Positions 8,099 to 17,126 of a DNA stretch of 64,000 nt are shown here, piece after piece (the first letter of the stretch is position 1; each line of letters starts with the position of its first letter). The stretch lies in contig NZ_JAYJJW010000001.1 of assembly GCF_035481675.1 (NCBI RefSeq), forward strand, positions 744,001 to 808,000, in the 5' to 3' direction. A program made the translations under genes and the position numbers. This stretch comes from Alteriqipengyuania_B sp035481675 (GTDB taxonomy: Bacteria > Pseudomonadota > Alphaproteobacteria > Sphingomonadales > Sphingomonadaceae). Under the pieces are notes generated by a model. That model was not told the origin of the DNA and ran no database searches. It saw only the letters and a program-made list of their open reading frames with translations.

Positions 8099-9301
8099 TC
8101 ATTCGTCGATAACGCTCGCTGCGATGCGGGCGACGAGCTCGCCGCGCTTGCGCGCAAGGTCGCCGCTGGTGGCCGTCGGCCAATTGCCGACGATGGCGAC
8201 GACAAGGTCGGCTTCCGGGACGATGGTGACCGACTGGCCAAAAATGCCCTGCGCGCCGAAGCTGCGCCCGTCGTAAGTCCACCACTGGTAGCCATAGCCG
8301 AAGCGATCTCCGTCCAACTTCACCGATGCCGCCCCGGCTTCGGCGAACCAGCCATCGGGCACCACGCCCTTCCCGCCTTCCAGCGCGAACTGGCCGAACC
8401 GCGCATAATCGGCGAGCGTCAGCGACAGGCAGCACCCGCCAATATTTCTCCCGGACAGGTCGACCATCCAGAACATCGGATCGGCGAAGCCTGCGGGCAC
8501 CACGATCTTGTCATAGGCGTAATCCGCCAGCTTCCGCCCGGTGGCGTTCTCGACGATGATACCGAGCAGGTTGGTCTCGCCCGTCTTGTAGACGAACTTG
8601 GTGCCGGGAGGCGCCTCGCGCTCCAGCGTGCGCATGTAAGTAACGCTTTGGTCCTCACCTGGCTGCGGCGGGGTGGCGAGCATGCGCGCGACATCGCTGT
8701 TGGGATCGGTGTAGTTCTCGTTCCACTTCACGCCCGACGTCATCGTGGCGACCTGGCGCACGGTGACGGGATCGTATACGCTGCCGGCAAGCGCCGGCAC
8801 GTATTTCGTGACCGGGTCGTCGAGACTGTCGATCGCCCCGTCGGCAATGGCCGCGCCGAGCAAGGTCGAGGTAAAGCTCTTGGCGACAGAGAAGCTGGTC
8901 CAGCGTGCGTCTGCGCCGAAATCCTCGGCTGAATTGGTGTAGCGCACGGCGTTGTCCTTCACGACCATGACGCCGACCGCCCCGCTCTCACGCATATATG
9001 CCGCGATGGCGTCCGAGACTTCGCGCGGCAGACCGTCGCCCGGAAGGAAGCGGTGGGGCTGCGGCGCGGGAGATACCTCCAGTCCCGCAAAATAGTCTTC
9101 CATGTGGGCGAAACGGTCGCGCCTTGTGGCATCGTCCCAGAACAGCACCTGCTGTTCGGCAATCGGGATTTCCTGCGACGGCTGGGTCAGTTGCACCGTG
9201 GGCGCATCTTGCGGCGCCAGGCAAGCCGAGCCGATCCCGCCACAGGGCATGGTGCACCCCGCCAAAGCTGCCGTTGCCAGCAAAGCCGCCCATGTCCTCA
9301 T
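8099..9301 (-). CDS. Serine hydrolase lipoprotein, class C beta-lactamase/NylB fold
   Basis: 400 residues. The N-terminus MRTWAALLATAALAGC is a lipoprotein signal with lipobox LAGC and Cys16 as the lipidated residue. The catalytic SxxK is S138-V-A-K141, followed by the TMTSGVKWNENYTDP segment and FVYKTGETN, as in the 6-aminohexanoate-dimer hydrolase/EstB branch of the penicillin-binding fold. It is therefore probably an envelope esterase or amidase, not a true beta-lactamase. It sits four bases downstream of the cyclopropane synthase gene on the same strand, so the two may share a transcript and a lipid-related role. Confidence 0.88.
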   Translation of the reverse strand: MRTWAALLATAALAGCTMPCGGIGSACLAPQDAPTVQLTQPSQEIPIAEQQVLFWDDATRRDRFAHMEDYFAGLEVSPAPQPHRFLPGDGLPREVSDAIAAYMRESGAVGVMVVKDNAVRYTNSAEDFGADARWTSFSVAKSFTSTLLGAAIADGAIDSLDDPVTKYVPALAGSVYDPVTVRQVATMTSGVKWNENYTDPNSDVARMLATPPQPGEDQSVTYMRTLEREAPPGTKFVYKTGETNLLGIIVENATGRKLADYAYDKIVVPAGFADPMFWMVDLSGRNIGGCCLSLTLADYARFGQFALEGGKGVVPDGWFAEAGAASVKLDGDRFGYGYQWWTYDGRSFGAQGIFGQSVTIVPEADLVVAIVGNWPTATSGDLARKRGELVARIAASVIDE

Positions 9302-9305
9302 CGCC

Positions 9306-10562
9306 CTACTCCTCCTTGACCAGCGTCACCTGTGCCACAAAAATGCTGCCGCCGCGAAACCCGCCTTCGCAATACATCAGGTAAAAACGCCACAGGCGGG
9401 CGAAACGCTCGTCGAACCCGTCCGGAATGCGCCCTTCCTTCCATGCAGCGTCGAAATTGGCGCGCCAGATGGCCAGCGTTTCGGCGTAGTCGAGCGAGAA
9501 TTCCTCGCGATCCCGCCATGCCAGGCCGTGCTCCCCGGCAAGCTGCCGGAACTCGCTTTCGCGCACCAGCATGCCGCCGGGAAAGATATAGGCCTGGATG
9601 AAGTCGGCGCTGGCGGCGTAGGCATCGAACAGATTGTCCTGCATGGCGATATACTGGATCGCGGCGCGCCCGCCCGGCTTCAGGTTGCGGGCGATGCAGG
9701 CGAACCATTCAGGCCAGAACTCGCGCCCGACCGCCTCCACCATCTCGACACTGACGATGCCGTCGAACTGGCCGGCGACATCGCGATAGTCCTGCTTGCG
9801 GAAATCGATCGATCCGTCGCGGTGCGCGCGCGCATAGGCGAGCTGTTCGTCCGACAGGCTGATCGCCGTCACCGCGCAGCCGCGCTCGCTCAGCGTCTGG
9901 GCCATCGCGCCCCATCCGCAGCCGATCTCCAGGACCGATCTGGCACCGCCGACCCGCTCCGCCATGCGCGCCATCTTGCGCTCCTGACCCAGCGCCAGAC
10001 GTGCGGGGCCTCGCATCTCCACCGTGTCGAACAGGGCGGAGGAGTAGCTCATCGTCCGGTCGAGCCACGCGGCATAGAATTCATTGCCGAGATCGTAATG
10101 CGCATGGATGTTCTTCGCCGATCCGCCGCGCGTGTTGCGGTTCAGCCAGTGAAGCGCGCGGGCTGCCGCCCGCCAGGGTCCCTTGGCCCGCCCTGCATCG
10201 CCCAGCGTCCGCGCGTTCGCGCCGAAGTGGGCGAACACGGAAACCTCGTCCGGGCTGCTCCACTCGCCCGCTTCCCACGCCTGGTACCAGCCTTGGGAGC
10301 CTGCCGTGGCCAGGCGCAGCAGCCCGCGCCAGTCGTGCAGTGTCAGTTCGCAATCGATTCCCGGACCGCGCCCGCCCAGCATCCGGGTGGTGCCGTCGGG
10401 CAAGGTCGCGTGCATGGTGCCCGCCTCGATCCCCGCGTCGATCCGGTCGACGAGCCGGGCAAGCCCACCCGACCACGCGCGGGCCACAAGTCCCGGTTTG
10501 CTGGCAACGGGCCGGACCGCGCCGAGCAACCGGGCGCTTCCTTCTGGGGTTTCGGCGTTCAT
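9306..10562 (-). CDS. Cyclopropane-fatty-acyl-phospholipid synthase family methyltransferase
   Basis: 418 residues from the ATG at 10562; the longer frame to 10808 would overlap the upstream SDR gene in another frame. The family signature NIHAHYDLGNEFYAAWLD is at 151-168 and the SAM-binding motif VLEIGCGWGAM at 210-220. The C-terminal segment (RFYLMYCEGGFRGGSIF) matches the family end. The enzyme transfers the SAM methyl group across a cis double bond of membrane phospholipid acyl chains, or methylates related lipids. The lipoprotein hydrolase follows at four bases and an SDR precedes, a common arrangement of lipid-modification genes. Confidence 0.93.
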   Translation of the reverse strand: MNAETPEGSARLLGAVRPVASKPGLVARAWSGGLARLVDRIDAGIEAGTMHATLPDGTTRMLGGRGPGIDCELTLHDWRGLLRLATAGSQGWYQAWEAGEWSSPDEVSVFAHFGANARTLGDAGRAKGPWRAAARALHWLNRNTRGGSAKNIHAHYDLGNEFYAAWLDRTMSYSSALFDTVEMRGPARLALGQERKMARMAERVGGARSVLEIGCGWGAMAQTLSERGCAVTAISLSDEQLAYARAHRDGSIDFRKQDYRDVAGQFDGIVSVEMVEAVGREFWPEWFACIARNLKPGGRAAIQYIAMQDNLFDAYAASADFIQAYIFPGGMLVRESEFRQLAGEHGLAWRDREEFSLDYAETLAIWRANFDAAWKEGRIPDGFDERFARLWRFYLMYCEGGFRGGSIFVAQVTLVKEE

Positions 10563-10623
10563 ACGCGGCGGCTTATGGCGGCGCGGCGGGGAACGGACAA
10601 GCGGCGGCGCCGCATTGGCGCCC

Positions 10624-11355
10624 TCAATCCACGATCCGCTCGCCTTTCCAGTCGAATACGCCGCCGCTGTCGCCGGGACCGAGACTGCTGAGGACATCGA
10701 GCAAATGCCCTGCGCTCCGCTCCGGCGAGAACAGCTGCTTGTCCGGCACGTTACCTTGGAACGGCTGCGACAAGGAGGTGTCGACGGTGCCCGGGTGCAG
10801 GCCGACAACCACCGCTTCGGGCCGCGTCCGACCCAGCTCGATGGCGAAATTGCGGATCAGCATGTTGAGCGCCGCCTTGCTGGCGCGGTAACTGAGCCAA
10901 CCGCCGATCCGATTGTCGCCGATTGAGCCCACCCGGGCGGACAGAGCGGCGAAGACGTGGCGCCCCTGCCGCGGGAATGTCGGCAAGACATGCTTCGCAA
11001 TCAATGCGGGTCCGATGGTGTTGAGCGCGAGCAGCTCGGCCATCGCCGCGCCATCCAGCGCCCTCAGGCTCTTTTCGGGTCCTGTGCCATCCGGCAGCGT
11101 GAGCACGCCGCTCGCCACGATAACCAATTCGGGCGGCTCTCCGAACCCTGCAACCGCCGCCTCGATTGCGGCTTCGTCGGTCAGGTCGAAGGGAAAGGGA
11201 GAAACGCGCGGGTCGTCGAAAGCCAGCGGGTTTCGCGCACCCGCATGGACGCGCGTCGCCCCGCCATCGAGCAGCTGCTCGACCAGCGCGAGGCCGATCC
11301 CGCCGCTTGCCCCGAAAACGGCGGCGCTGGCGAAAGGCGATTTCGCATCTGTCAT
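10624..11355 (-). CDS. Short-chain dehydrogenase/reductase, CsgA/C-factor-like
   Basis: 243 residues from the ATG at 11355; a GTG at 11379 is possible but has only AAGG immediately before it. The cofactor motif is FGASGGIGLALVEQL, the Asn-containing helix LLALNTIGPALIAKHVLP follows, and the catalytic YRASKAALNML is near residue 155. The pattern resembles C-factor/CsgA-type SDRs. It lies upstream of the cyclopropane synthase on the same strand with 61 bases between. Substrate unknown. Confidence 0.9.
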   Translation of the reverse strand: MTDAKSPFASAAVFGASGGIGLALVEQLLDGGATRVHAGARNPLAFDDPRVSPFPFDLTDEAAIEAAVAGFGEPPELVIVASGVLTLPDGTGPEKSLRALDGAAMAELLALNTIGPALIAKHVLPTFPRQGRHVFAALSARVGSIGDNRIGGWLSYRASKAALNMLIRNFAIELGRTRPEAVVVGLHPGTVDTSLSQPFQGNVPDKQLFSPERSAGHLLDVLSSLGPGDSGGVFDWKGERIVD

Positions 11356-11403
11356 CGTGTTTCCAGACCCCTCGATCACCCTTGAAGTTCCCCGGCTTCG
11401 GCC

Positions 11404-11431
11404 TTGCCTGACCCCGCGGAATCGCTAGATA
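11404..11431 (+). promoter_or_regulatory. Candidate promoter for sdhB
   Basis: TTGCCT and TAGATA are separated by 16 bases and end 30 bases before the sdhB ATG, in the divergent gap shared with the SDR gene. The fit to a housekeeping promoter is fair, and a promoter is required here because sdhB is the first gene on this strand. Confidence 0.35.
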
Positions 11432-11461
11432 GGGCGCGTAGCGAAACAGGACCGGTCGACC

Positions 11462-12244
11462 ATGGCAACCTTCACCCTTCCGAAGAACAGCAAGATCCGC
11501 AAGGATGGCAAGACCCATGCCGCGTCCGGCGGCGGCCGGGTGAAGAAGTTCAAGATCTATCGTTACGATCCCGACAGCGGCGAGAATCCGCGCTACGACA
11601 CGTTCGAGATCAACCTCGACGAATGCGGGCCGATGGTCCTCGACGCGCTGTTCAAGATCAAGAACGAGATCGATCCGACGCTGACCTTCCGCCGGTCGTG
11701 CCGCGAGGGGATCTGCGGTTCCTGCGCCATGAACATGAACGGCAAGAACGGCCTCGCCTGCACCAGCGCGATCGAGGATGTGAAAGGCGAGTTGCGCATC
11801 ACCCCGCTGCCGCACATGGACGTGATCAAGGACCTCGTGCCCGATTTCACGCATTTTTACGCGCAATATGCAAGCATCCGTCCCTGGCTGCAGACGGTCA
11901 GCCCCACGCCTTCCGGCAAGGAACGGCTGCAGTCGCCCGAACAGCGCGAACAGCTGGACGGCCTGTACGAATGCATCCTGTGCGCCTGCTGCTCGACTGC
12001 GTGCCCCAGCTATTGGTGGAATTCCGACAAGTTCCTCGGCCCGGCAATCCTGCTGCAGGCCTACCGCTGGCTCGCCGATAGCCGCGACGAGATGACGGGC
12101 GAACGGCTAGACGATCTGGAAGACCCGTTCCGCCTCTACCGCTGCCACACGATCATGAACTGCGCGAATGTCTGCCCGAAAGGCCTCAGCCCGGCCAAGG
12201 CGATCGCCGAAACCAAGAAGATGATGGCCGAACGGCAAATCTGA
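11462..12244 (+). CDS. sdhB: Succinate dehydrogenase iron-sulfur subunit
   Basis: 260 residues. Carries electrons from the FAD subunit SdhA to the membrane quinone site in complex II. All cluster ligands are visible: 2Fe-2S Cys80, 85, 88 and 100 (CREGICGSC); 4Fe-4S Cys171, 174, 177 with Cys181; 3Fe-4S Cys228, 234 and 238 (CHTIMNCANVC). Length is normal. No sdhA, sdhC or sdhD is in the window, so this subunit is separated by at least 11 kb on one side from the rest of its operon, or is transcribed alone. The FAD-insertion factor SdhE is encoded at 59.5 kb. A thioesterase and zapE follow closely and probably share the transcript. Confidence 0.97.
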   Translation: MATFTLPKNSKIRKDGKTHAASGGGRVKKFKIYRYDPDSGENPRYDTFEINLDECGPMVLDALFKIKNEIDPTLTFRRSCREGICGSCAMNMNGKNGLACTSAIEDVKGELRITPLPHMDVIKDLVPDFTHFYAQYASIRPWLQTVSPTPSGKERLQSPEQREQLDGLYECILCACCSTACPSYWWNSDKFLGPAILLQAYRWLADSRDEMTGERLDDLEDPFRLYRCHTIMNCANVCPKGLSPAKAIAETKKMMAERQI

Positions 12245-12246
12245 CC

Positions 12247-12705
12247 TTGGCGTTCGATCACCTGCCGTTCGATTACGAGCCGATCCCGGGCGAGGACGGC
12301 TGGCGCGGCTGGAACCTGCATGACGAAACCCGCTACAACGCAGCGGTGCTCGGCGAAATGCGCGTGCGGCGAGAGGGCGATTCCTGCCGCCTGCGCATGT
12401 TCCCGGAGCGACGCCACACCAACCTGCAGGACGTGGTCCACGGTGCGACCACGCTCGGCCTCATCGACATCGCCCTGTTCGCCGCCATGCACGTCCTTGG
12501 CAAAGGCGAAGCGGGGCCTTCGGTCACGCTTGAACTTTCCACGCAGTTCGTCGGTGCCGGCGACCCGGAGCGGCCGCTCGACGCGGTGACGGAGATCGTG
12601 CGGGAAACCGGCCGCCTCGCCTTCTGCCGCGGGCAAGTGGTGCAGGACGATGATGTCGTCGCCAGCTTCAGCGGTATCATCCGCAAGATGAATTCGCGCA
12701 AATGA
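12247..12705 (+). CDS. PaaI-like hotdog thioesterase
   Basis: 152 residues from a TTG two bases after the sdhB stop. The hotdog core is recognisable: DVVHGATTLGLIDIALFAA near 60-80 corresponds to the long helix of PaaI/YbgC-type enzymes, followed by VTLELSTQFVGAG and a final strand pair. It probably hydrolyses acyl- or aromatic-CoA thioesters in the cytoplasm. It overlaps the zapE start by ATGA, giving an sdhB-thioesterase-zapE transcript. Confidence 0.85.
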   Translation: MAFDHLPFDYEPIPGEDGWRGWNLHDETRYNAAVLGEMRVRREGDSCRLRMFPERRHTNLQDVVHGATTLGLIDIALFAAMHVLGKGEAGPSVTLELSTQFVGAGDPERPLDAVTEIVRETGRLAFCRGQVVQDDDVVASFSGIIRKMNSRK

Positions 12706-13820
12706 CCGGCATGCTGGCGCGATACGATGCGCTGGTCGGCGCAGGCGAGTTGCGCGCCGATCCGGATCAGCGCGGCGCGGCCGAAAGGCTGGATGAATTG
12801 CAAGGCGAACTCGAGGCGACCTCGCGCAAGCGCGGCTTCATCGGGAAGCTGTTCGGCGGCGATGCGCCGGCCCGGCCACGCGGCGTCTACATGTGGGGCG
12901 GCGTGGGGCGCGGCAAGTCCATGCTGATGGACCTGTTCGTCGAAACGCTCGACATCGAGCGCAAGCGCCGCGTGCACTTCCACGCCTTCATGCTGGAAGT
13001 CGACCAGCTGATCCGCGAAGAGCGCAAGCGGGAAAGCGGCGATCCCATCGCCCCGGTGGCGGCGAAGCTGGCACAGGATGTCCGCCTGCTCGCCTTCGAC
13101 GAGATGGTGGTGAACAACACCGCCGACGCCGCGATCATGAGCCGGCTGTTCACCGCCCTGATCCGCGACGAGAACGTCGTCGTCGTCACGACCAGCAACA
13201 GGCCGCCGCGGGACCTCTACAAGGACGGGCTCAACCGTTCGCTTTTCCTGCCGTTCATCGATCTGGTCCAGGCCGAGCTCGACGTCGTCCCGCTCAACGG
13301 ACCGGTCGACTACCGGCTGGAGCGGCTGGGCGGACTCGACAGCTGGCACACCCCTCTCGGCGAGGAAGCGACTGCCCAAGTGCGCGAGGCATTCTTCCGC
13401 CTGACCGACTACGCACCCGAAGATGCCGAGAACGTACCGTCGGGGAAGATCGATCTGGGCGGCGGCAGGACGCTGTTCGTGCCGAAGGCTTTCAAGGGCG
13501 TCGGCGTTTTCAGTTTCAAGCGGCTGTGCGGCGAAAACCGCGGCGCGGCGGATTATCTCGCGCTCGCCCACGCCTTCCACACGGTCATCGTGGTCGGGAT
13601 TCCCAAGATGGGCCCGGACAACCGGAACGAGGCGATCCGCTTCACCAAGCTTGTCGACGCACTGTACGAAAACCGGGTGAAGCTGTTCGCCACGGCAGAG
13701 ACCGAGCCGGAAGACCTGTACACGGCGGGCGACGGCGCGTTCGAATTCGACCGCACCGTCAGCCGGCTAAAGGAAATGCAGAGCGAAGCCTACATGGCCG
13801 CCGGCCACGGCGCGCAGTAG
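12702..13820 (+). CDS. zapE: Cell division protein ZapE (AFG1-like ATPase)
   Basis: 372 residues starting in an ATGA overlap. Walker A is GGVGRGKS (66-73), Walker B is LLAFDEMVV, and the sensor-type TTSNRPPRDLYKDGLNR follows, all as in the AFG1/YhcM family. ZapE is a membrane-associated ATPase that affects Z-ring stability; the eukaryotic relative acts in mitochondrial protein quality control. Placement next to sdhB is common in alphaproteobacteria. No irregularities seen. Confidence 0.95.
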   Translation: MTGMLARYDALVGAGELRADPDQRGAAERLDELQGELEATSRKRGFIGKLFGGDAPARPRGVYMWGGVGRGKSMLMDLFVETLDIERKRRVHFHAFMLEVDQLIREERKRESGDPIAPVAAKLAQDVRLLAFDEMVVNNTADAAIMSRLFTALIRDENVVVVTTSNRPPRDLYKDGLNRSLFLPFIDLVQAELDVVPLNGPVDYRLERLGGLDSWHTPLGEEATAQVREAFFRLTDYAPEDAENVPSGKIDLGGGRTLFVPKAFKGVGVFSFKRLCGENRGAADYLALAHAFHTVIVVGIPKMGPDNRNEAIRFTKLVDALYENRVKLFATAETEPEDLYTAGDGAFEFDRTVSRLKEMQSEAYMAAGHGAQ

Positions 13821-13829
13821 GAACGCGGA

Positions 13830-14792
13830 TCAGGCGGCGTTGGCGAGCTTGGCCTGCGCGTTGGCGAGCCGGCTCATCACCTTCAGGTCCTGTTCGCGAA
13901 GCTGCAGCGCCGCGTCGGCCCACAGCTCCGTGATCCGCTTCAGCTCTTCCAGCGGCAGCGGCTGCGACAGCCGCATCGCACGGCGCGCATTGACCAGCCC
14001 GGCGTGGCGACGCGCGGACTTGGCGATGAAGTCCTGCACGGCGGCCCGCCCCTCGCCCGGTTCCGCGATGCGGTGGACGATGCCGAGGTCGTACATCTGC
14101 TGCGCCGTGTAAGTCTCGTTCGACACGATGATCCGTTCCGCCATCGCGCTGCCGAGCTTGCGGCTGAGGATGGCGTGTGCGCCCATGCCCGGAAAAAGTC
14201 CGAACAGCACTTCGGGCAGGCCGAACGTCGCATCACGCTCGGCGATTATGTGATCGAAGCTCAGCAAGGCTTCGAAGCCGCCGCCAAGCGCAGCGCCTTC
14301 TACCAGGCCGATCGTGAGCATCGGCAGGTCCAGCGACAGGTGATTGCGGTGGAGGATTTCCACGCAGGCATAGCCGTAATCGACCAGCCCTTCGCGATTG
14401 TTGGCGCGGATCAGGCTCTGGAACAGTTCCAGGTCGCCGCCGAAGCAGAAAACCCCCGGCGCCCGGCTGCCCAGCACCAGGAAACGCAGCGGAACCTTGT
14501 TCGGCCCGAAATTCGCGCGGATCAGCCGCTGCCAGTCGTTGAAATCGTTGAGCATCGGCGGGGTGAAGCTGGGCCGGCCGCTGGGACGCATGTAGGTCCA
14601 CAGCGTTTCGCTCTCGTCCTCGTACATGGTTTCGAGTTCGCGCAGTTCGAACAGCTTCGGGTCGATCCGCAGCCGCCGTTTCGACTGCTCGACCAGTCTT
14701 TCGCGCATCTGTGAAAGGCCGATGGTGGCCTCTTCCATGTGCTCGCCGATCCCTGTTTCCGACCTGTCGACCTGTCTTTCGACCCTGTCCAT
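13830..14792 (-). CDS. Crotonase matching the RpfF DSF-synthase family
   Basis: 320 residues. The ATG at 14792 is chosen over 14822 because ACGGGGGG lies just upstream. The crotonase core shows GGDLELFQSLI (118-128), AALGGGFEA with Glu174, and GLPEVLFGLFPGMGAH with Glu194. These match the two catalytic glutamates of Xanthomonas RpfF (E141 and E161, the same 20-residue spacing), and the C-terminal PLEELKRITELWADAALQL also follows the RpfF pattern, which ordinary enoyl-CoA hydratases lack. RpfF makes the cis-2-unsaturated fatty acid signal DSF from acyl-ACP by dehydration plus thioesterase action. No rpfC or rpfG homologue is adjacent. It lies downstream of an ABC exporter. Family membership is strong; the product is inferred. 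Confidence 0.8.
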   Translation of the reverse strand: MDRVERQVDRSETGIGEHMEEATIGLSQMRERLVEQSKRRLRIDPKLFELRELETMYEDESETLWTYMRPSGRPSFTPPMLNDFNDWQRLIRANFGPNKVPLRFLVLGSRAPGVFCFGGDLELFQSLIRANNREGLVDYGYACVEILHRNHLSLDLPMLTIGLVEGAALGGGFEALLSFDHIIAERDATFGLPEVLFGLFPGMGAHAILSRKLGSAMAERIIVSNETYTAQQMYDLGIVHRIAEPGEGRAAVQDFIAKSARRHAGLVNARRAMRLSQPLPLEELKRITELWADAALQLREQDLKVMSRLANAQAKLANAA

Positions 14793-14843
14793 AATGCCCC
14801 CCGTTGCGACCTCTTCGCCCATGGGTGCCGGGCGAATGAACGA

Positions 14844-14873
14844 AAATTACGCACCGGTCCGGATGCTTGGCAA
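14844..14873 (-). promoter_or_regulatory. Candidate promoter for the RpfF-like gene
   Basis: On the minus strand TTGCCA and TAATTT are separated by 18 bases, ending about 50 bases before the chosen ATG at 14792. It lies in the 124-base gap after the last ABC permease gene and would allow expression independent of the exporter operon. Confidence 0.35.
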
Positions 14874-14916
14874 GCAATATTCGCGGTTAACGGGGCGAAC
14901 CGAATCGCAATTGCGC

Positions 14917-16029
14917 TCAGCCGCGACGAAGTCGCAGCAAGATGTACGCAATCGAGACACTGGAAAAACCGACCGCCGCCATCGCGAAAAGATGCGGAGA
15001 TACTGTGCCCCATCCCAGATCCTTCAGGAATATGCCATGGCAGATGAAGACCATGTGCTGGAGCGGGTCGATCCGGGCGACGACGGCCAGCCAGTCGGGC
15101 ATGTTATCGACCGGGCTGACGTAGCCCGACAAGAGGATCAGCGGCACGATCACAAGGAAACCGCCAAGGAACGCCTGCTGCTGGTTATCGGCCAGGACCG
15201 AGACGATCATCCCGATGCTCGCGATCGAGAACGCGAAGATCACGATGCCCAGGGCAAGCAATGCGAAGCTGCCAGTGAAGGGAACGTCGAAGAAGACCGG
15301 GATCAGGATGGCGTAAGTCACCGCGTTGACCAGCCCGACAAGGAAAGCCGGCACCATCTTGCCGAGCAGCAATTGCAGCGGCGTCAGCGGCAAGACGATC
15401 AGCTGGCCGATGGTGCCGAATTCCCGCTCTCGCGCGAAGGACTGGATCGATACCGACAGCACGAGCACGGTCGTGATCACCGCGATCATTCCCGGCAGGG
15501 TGAACCAGCGATAATCGAGATTCCGGTTGAACCAGCTGACGCTTTCGAGGCGCGGGCCGGCGCGGGGCTGGATCGGCTGCACTTCTGCGCCTGCCCGCCT
15601 CACAATGCGGTCGAAATAGCCGGCGGTCACCCGCGCGGCATTGATCCGCCGCCCGTCGTACAAGGCCATGACCTGCGCCGGACGCCCCGCAGCCACATCG
15701 GCCGAGAGATCGGGCGGCAAGGCGATCCCGGCGAGGATTTCGCGCCGCTCGATCCCGCGATTGAGCGCTGCGACATCGGGATAATAGCGGATCTCGTCCA
15801 CCGCGTTCGCGCCCTGGAGCCCGGCGAGCACCTGCTCCGCCGCGCGGCCGTTGTCGCGGTTGACCACCCCGATATCGATGTTCGTCACTTCCAGCGTGGT
15901 GGCCATGCCGAACAGGAACAGCTGGATCAGCGGCGAGCTGACGAGCGTCGTCCGCGCGCGCTTGTCGAGCAGCACCACGCGCAGTTCCTTGACCGCCATC
16001 GCGAGCCACTGGACCAGCCACTGCCTCAC
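14917..16029 (-). CDS. ABC-2 type transporter permease, last gene of the exporter operon
   Basis: 370 residues from a GTG that overlaps the preceding stop in GTGA; a longer ATG frame to 16065 is less likely. One N-terminal membrane helix (about 22-42), a large periplasmic domain (about 45-180), then five helices, with FAREREFGTIGQLIVLPLTPLQLLLGKMVP as the coupling region (only its core cited: ARERE-GTIGQL). This is the YhhJ-type layout of export permeases paired with HlyD proteins. Together with the upstream permease it should form the membrane channel. Substrate unknown. Confidence 0.88.
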   Translation of the reverse strand: MRQWLVQWLAMAVKELRVVLLDKRARTTLVSSPLIQLFLFGMATTLEVTNIDIGVVNRDNGRAAEQVLAGLQGANAVDEIRYYPDVAALNRGIERREILAGIALPPDLSADVAAGRPAQVMALYDGRRINAARVTAGYFDRIVRRAGAEVQPIQPRAGPRLESVSWFNRNLDYRWFTLPGMIAVITTVLVLSVSIQSFAREREFGTIGQLIVLPLTPLQLLLGKMVPAFLVGLVNAVTYAILIPVFFDVPFTGSFALLALGIVIFAFSIASIGMIVSVLADNQQQAFLGGFLVIVPLILLSGYVSPVDNMPDWLAVVARIDPLQHMVFICHGIFLKDLGWGTVSPHLFAMAAVGFSSVSIAYILLRLRRG

Positions 16030-17126
16030 GCGATGGTCCGCCGGATAGCCTTCATGGAACGCCACAGGAAGAACGCGCCGAAGCCGGCCATGATCGCGAT
16101 GTTCGGCAGGAACAGCGGCCAGATATCACCCGCCAAGAACACCGATTGCAGCGACGGGATGAGGTAGCGCGCCGGCACGATGTAGGTGAGCCACTGCACA
16201 GCTGCCGGCATCGAATCGATTTCGAACAGGAAGCCGGACAGCAGCAGCGATGGCAGGAAGCCCGACAGCAGGGCGAACTGGGTCGAGACGAACTGGCTCT
16301 TGGTCGCGGCCGAGATCAGCAAGCCCTGCCCCAGCACGGCGGCAAGGAAGCTTGCCGCGATAAGGAACAGCGCGAAGACCGAGCCTTCGAACGGCAAGCC
16401 ATAGCCATACACCGCCATCGCAACGCACAATCCGGTACTTGCAAGGCCGAGCACGAAATACGGCAGCACCTTGTTGTAAACGAGCGCACCTGTCGACAGC
16501 GGCGTCGCCAGCAGGCCCTCCATTGTCTTGCGCTCGTATTCCCGGGCCATCACCAGCGCCGTAAGCAGCGTCCCGATCATCGCCATGACGATGGCGATCG
16601 CGCCGGGCACCAGCATGAAACGGCTTTCGAGGCCGGGGTTGTAGCGGAAGTGATCGATCAGCCCGATCGCCTGCACGACCTCGCCGTCCCGGTCCTTCAA
16701 CCGTTGGCTGGTCCAGCTGTCGAGCGCGCCGCGCATGTGTCCGTCGAGGAAACGCGCTGTGTTGGGCTGCGACCCGTCGGTCACGAGCTGGACCGGGCCG
16801 GCCCCGGCTTGCCGCCCGAAGCCTTCGGGAATGACGAGGATGCCGCGCAGCCGCCCGGCGACAAGACCGTCGGCCTGCGATCCTACCGACAGCCCTTCCG
16901 TCACGGCGAAATAGCGGCTGGCTTCGAGCGATTGGACGAACGATCGCGACGCGGGCGTCCGGTCGAGATCGACAACCCCCGTTGCGGTGTCCTCGGTATC
17001 CAGCGAGATGGCGCTGCCAAACAGCATCATCAGCAGCAACGGCAGGACCACGACGAGCCCGAAAGTCGACGGGTCGCGCCAGATCTGCGCCCATTCCTTT
17101 GCCTGGATGGCCGCGCCGGGGCTCAC
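16026..17126 (-). CDS. ABC-2 type transporter permease, first of two
   Basis: 366 residues from a GTG in a GTGA overlap with the ATPase gene. The long open frame reaching 18206 is antisense shadow over the ATPase gene and was cut back. Topology matches its partner: one N-terminal helix (about 22-42), an extracytoplasmic domain and a C-terminal five-helix bundle with MAREYERKTMEGLLATPLS as the coupling helix. It is paralogous to the next gene, giving a heterodimeric channel. Confidence 0.87.
   Translation of the reverse strand: MSPGAAIQAKEWAQIWRDPSTFGLVVVLPLLLMMLFGSAISLDTEDTATGVVDLDRTPASRSFVQSLEASRYFAVTEGLSVGSQADGLVAGRLRGILVIPEGFGRQAGAGPVQLVTDGSQPNTARFLDGHMRGALDSWTSQRLKDRDGEVVQAIGLIDHFRYNPGLESRFMLVPGAIAIVMAMIGTLLTALVMAREYERKTMEGLLATPLSTGALVYNKVLPYFVLGLASTGLCVAMAVYGYGLPFEGSVFALFLIAASFLAAVLGQGLLISAATKSQFVSTQFALLSGFLPSLLLSGFLFEIDSMPAAVQWLTYIVPARYLIPSLQSVFLAGDIWPLFLPNIAIMAGFGAFFLWRSMKAIRRTIA

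Noticed and set aside
8099..9301. A beta-lactamase resistance gene
   Set aside because: SxxK is present but the surrounding motifs match the NylB/EstB hydrolase branch; resistance is not supported.
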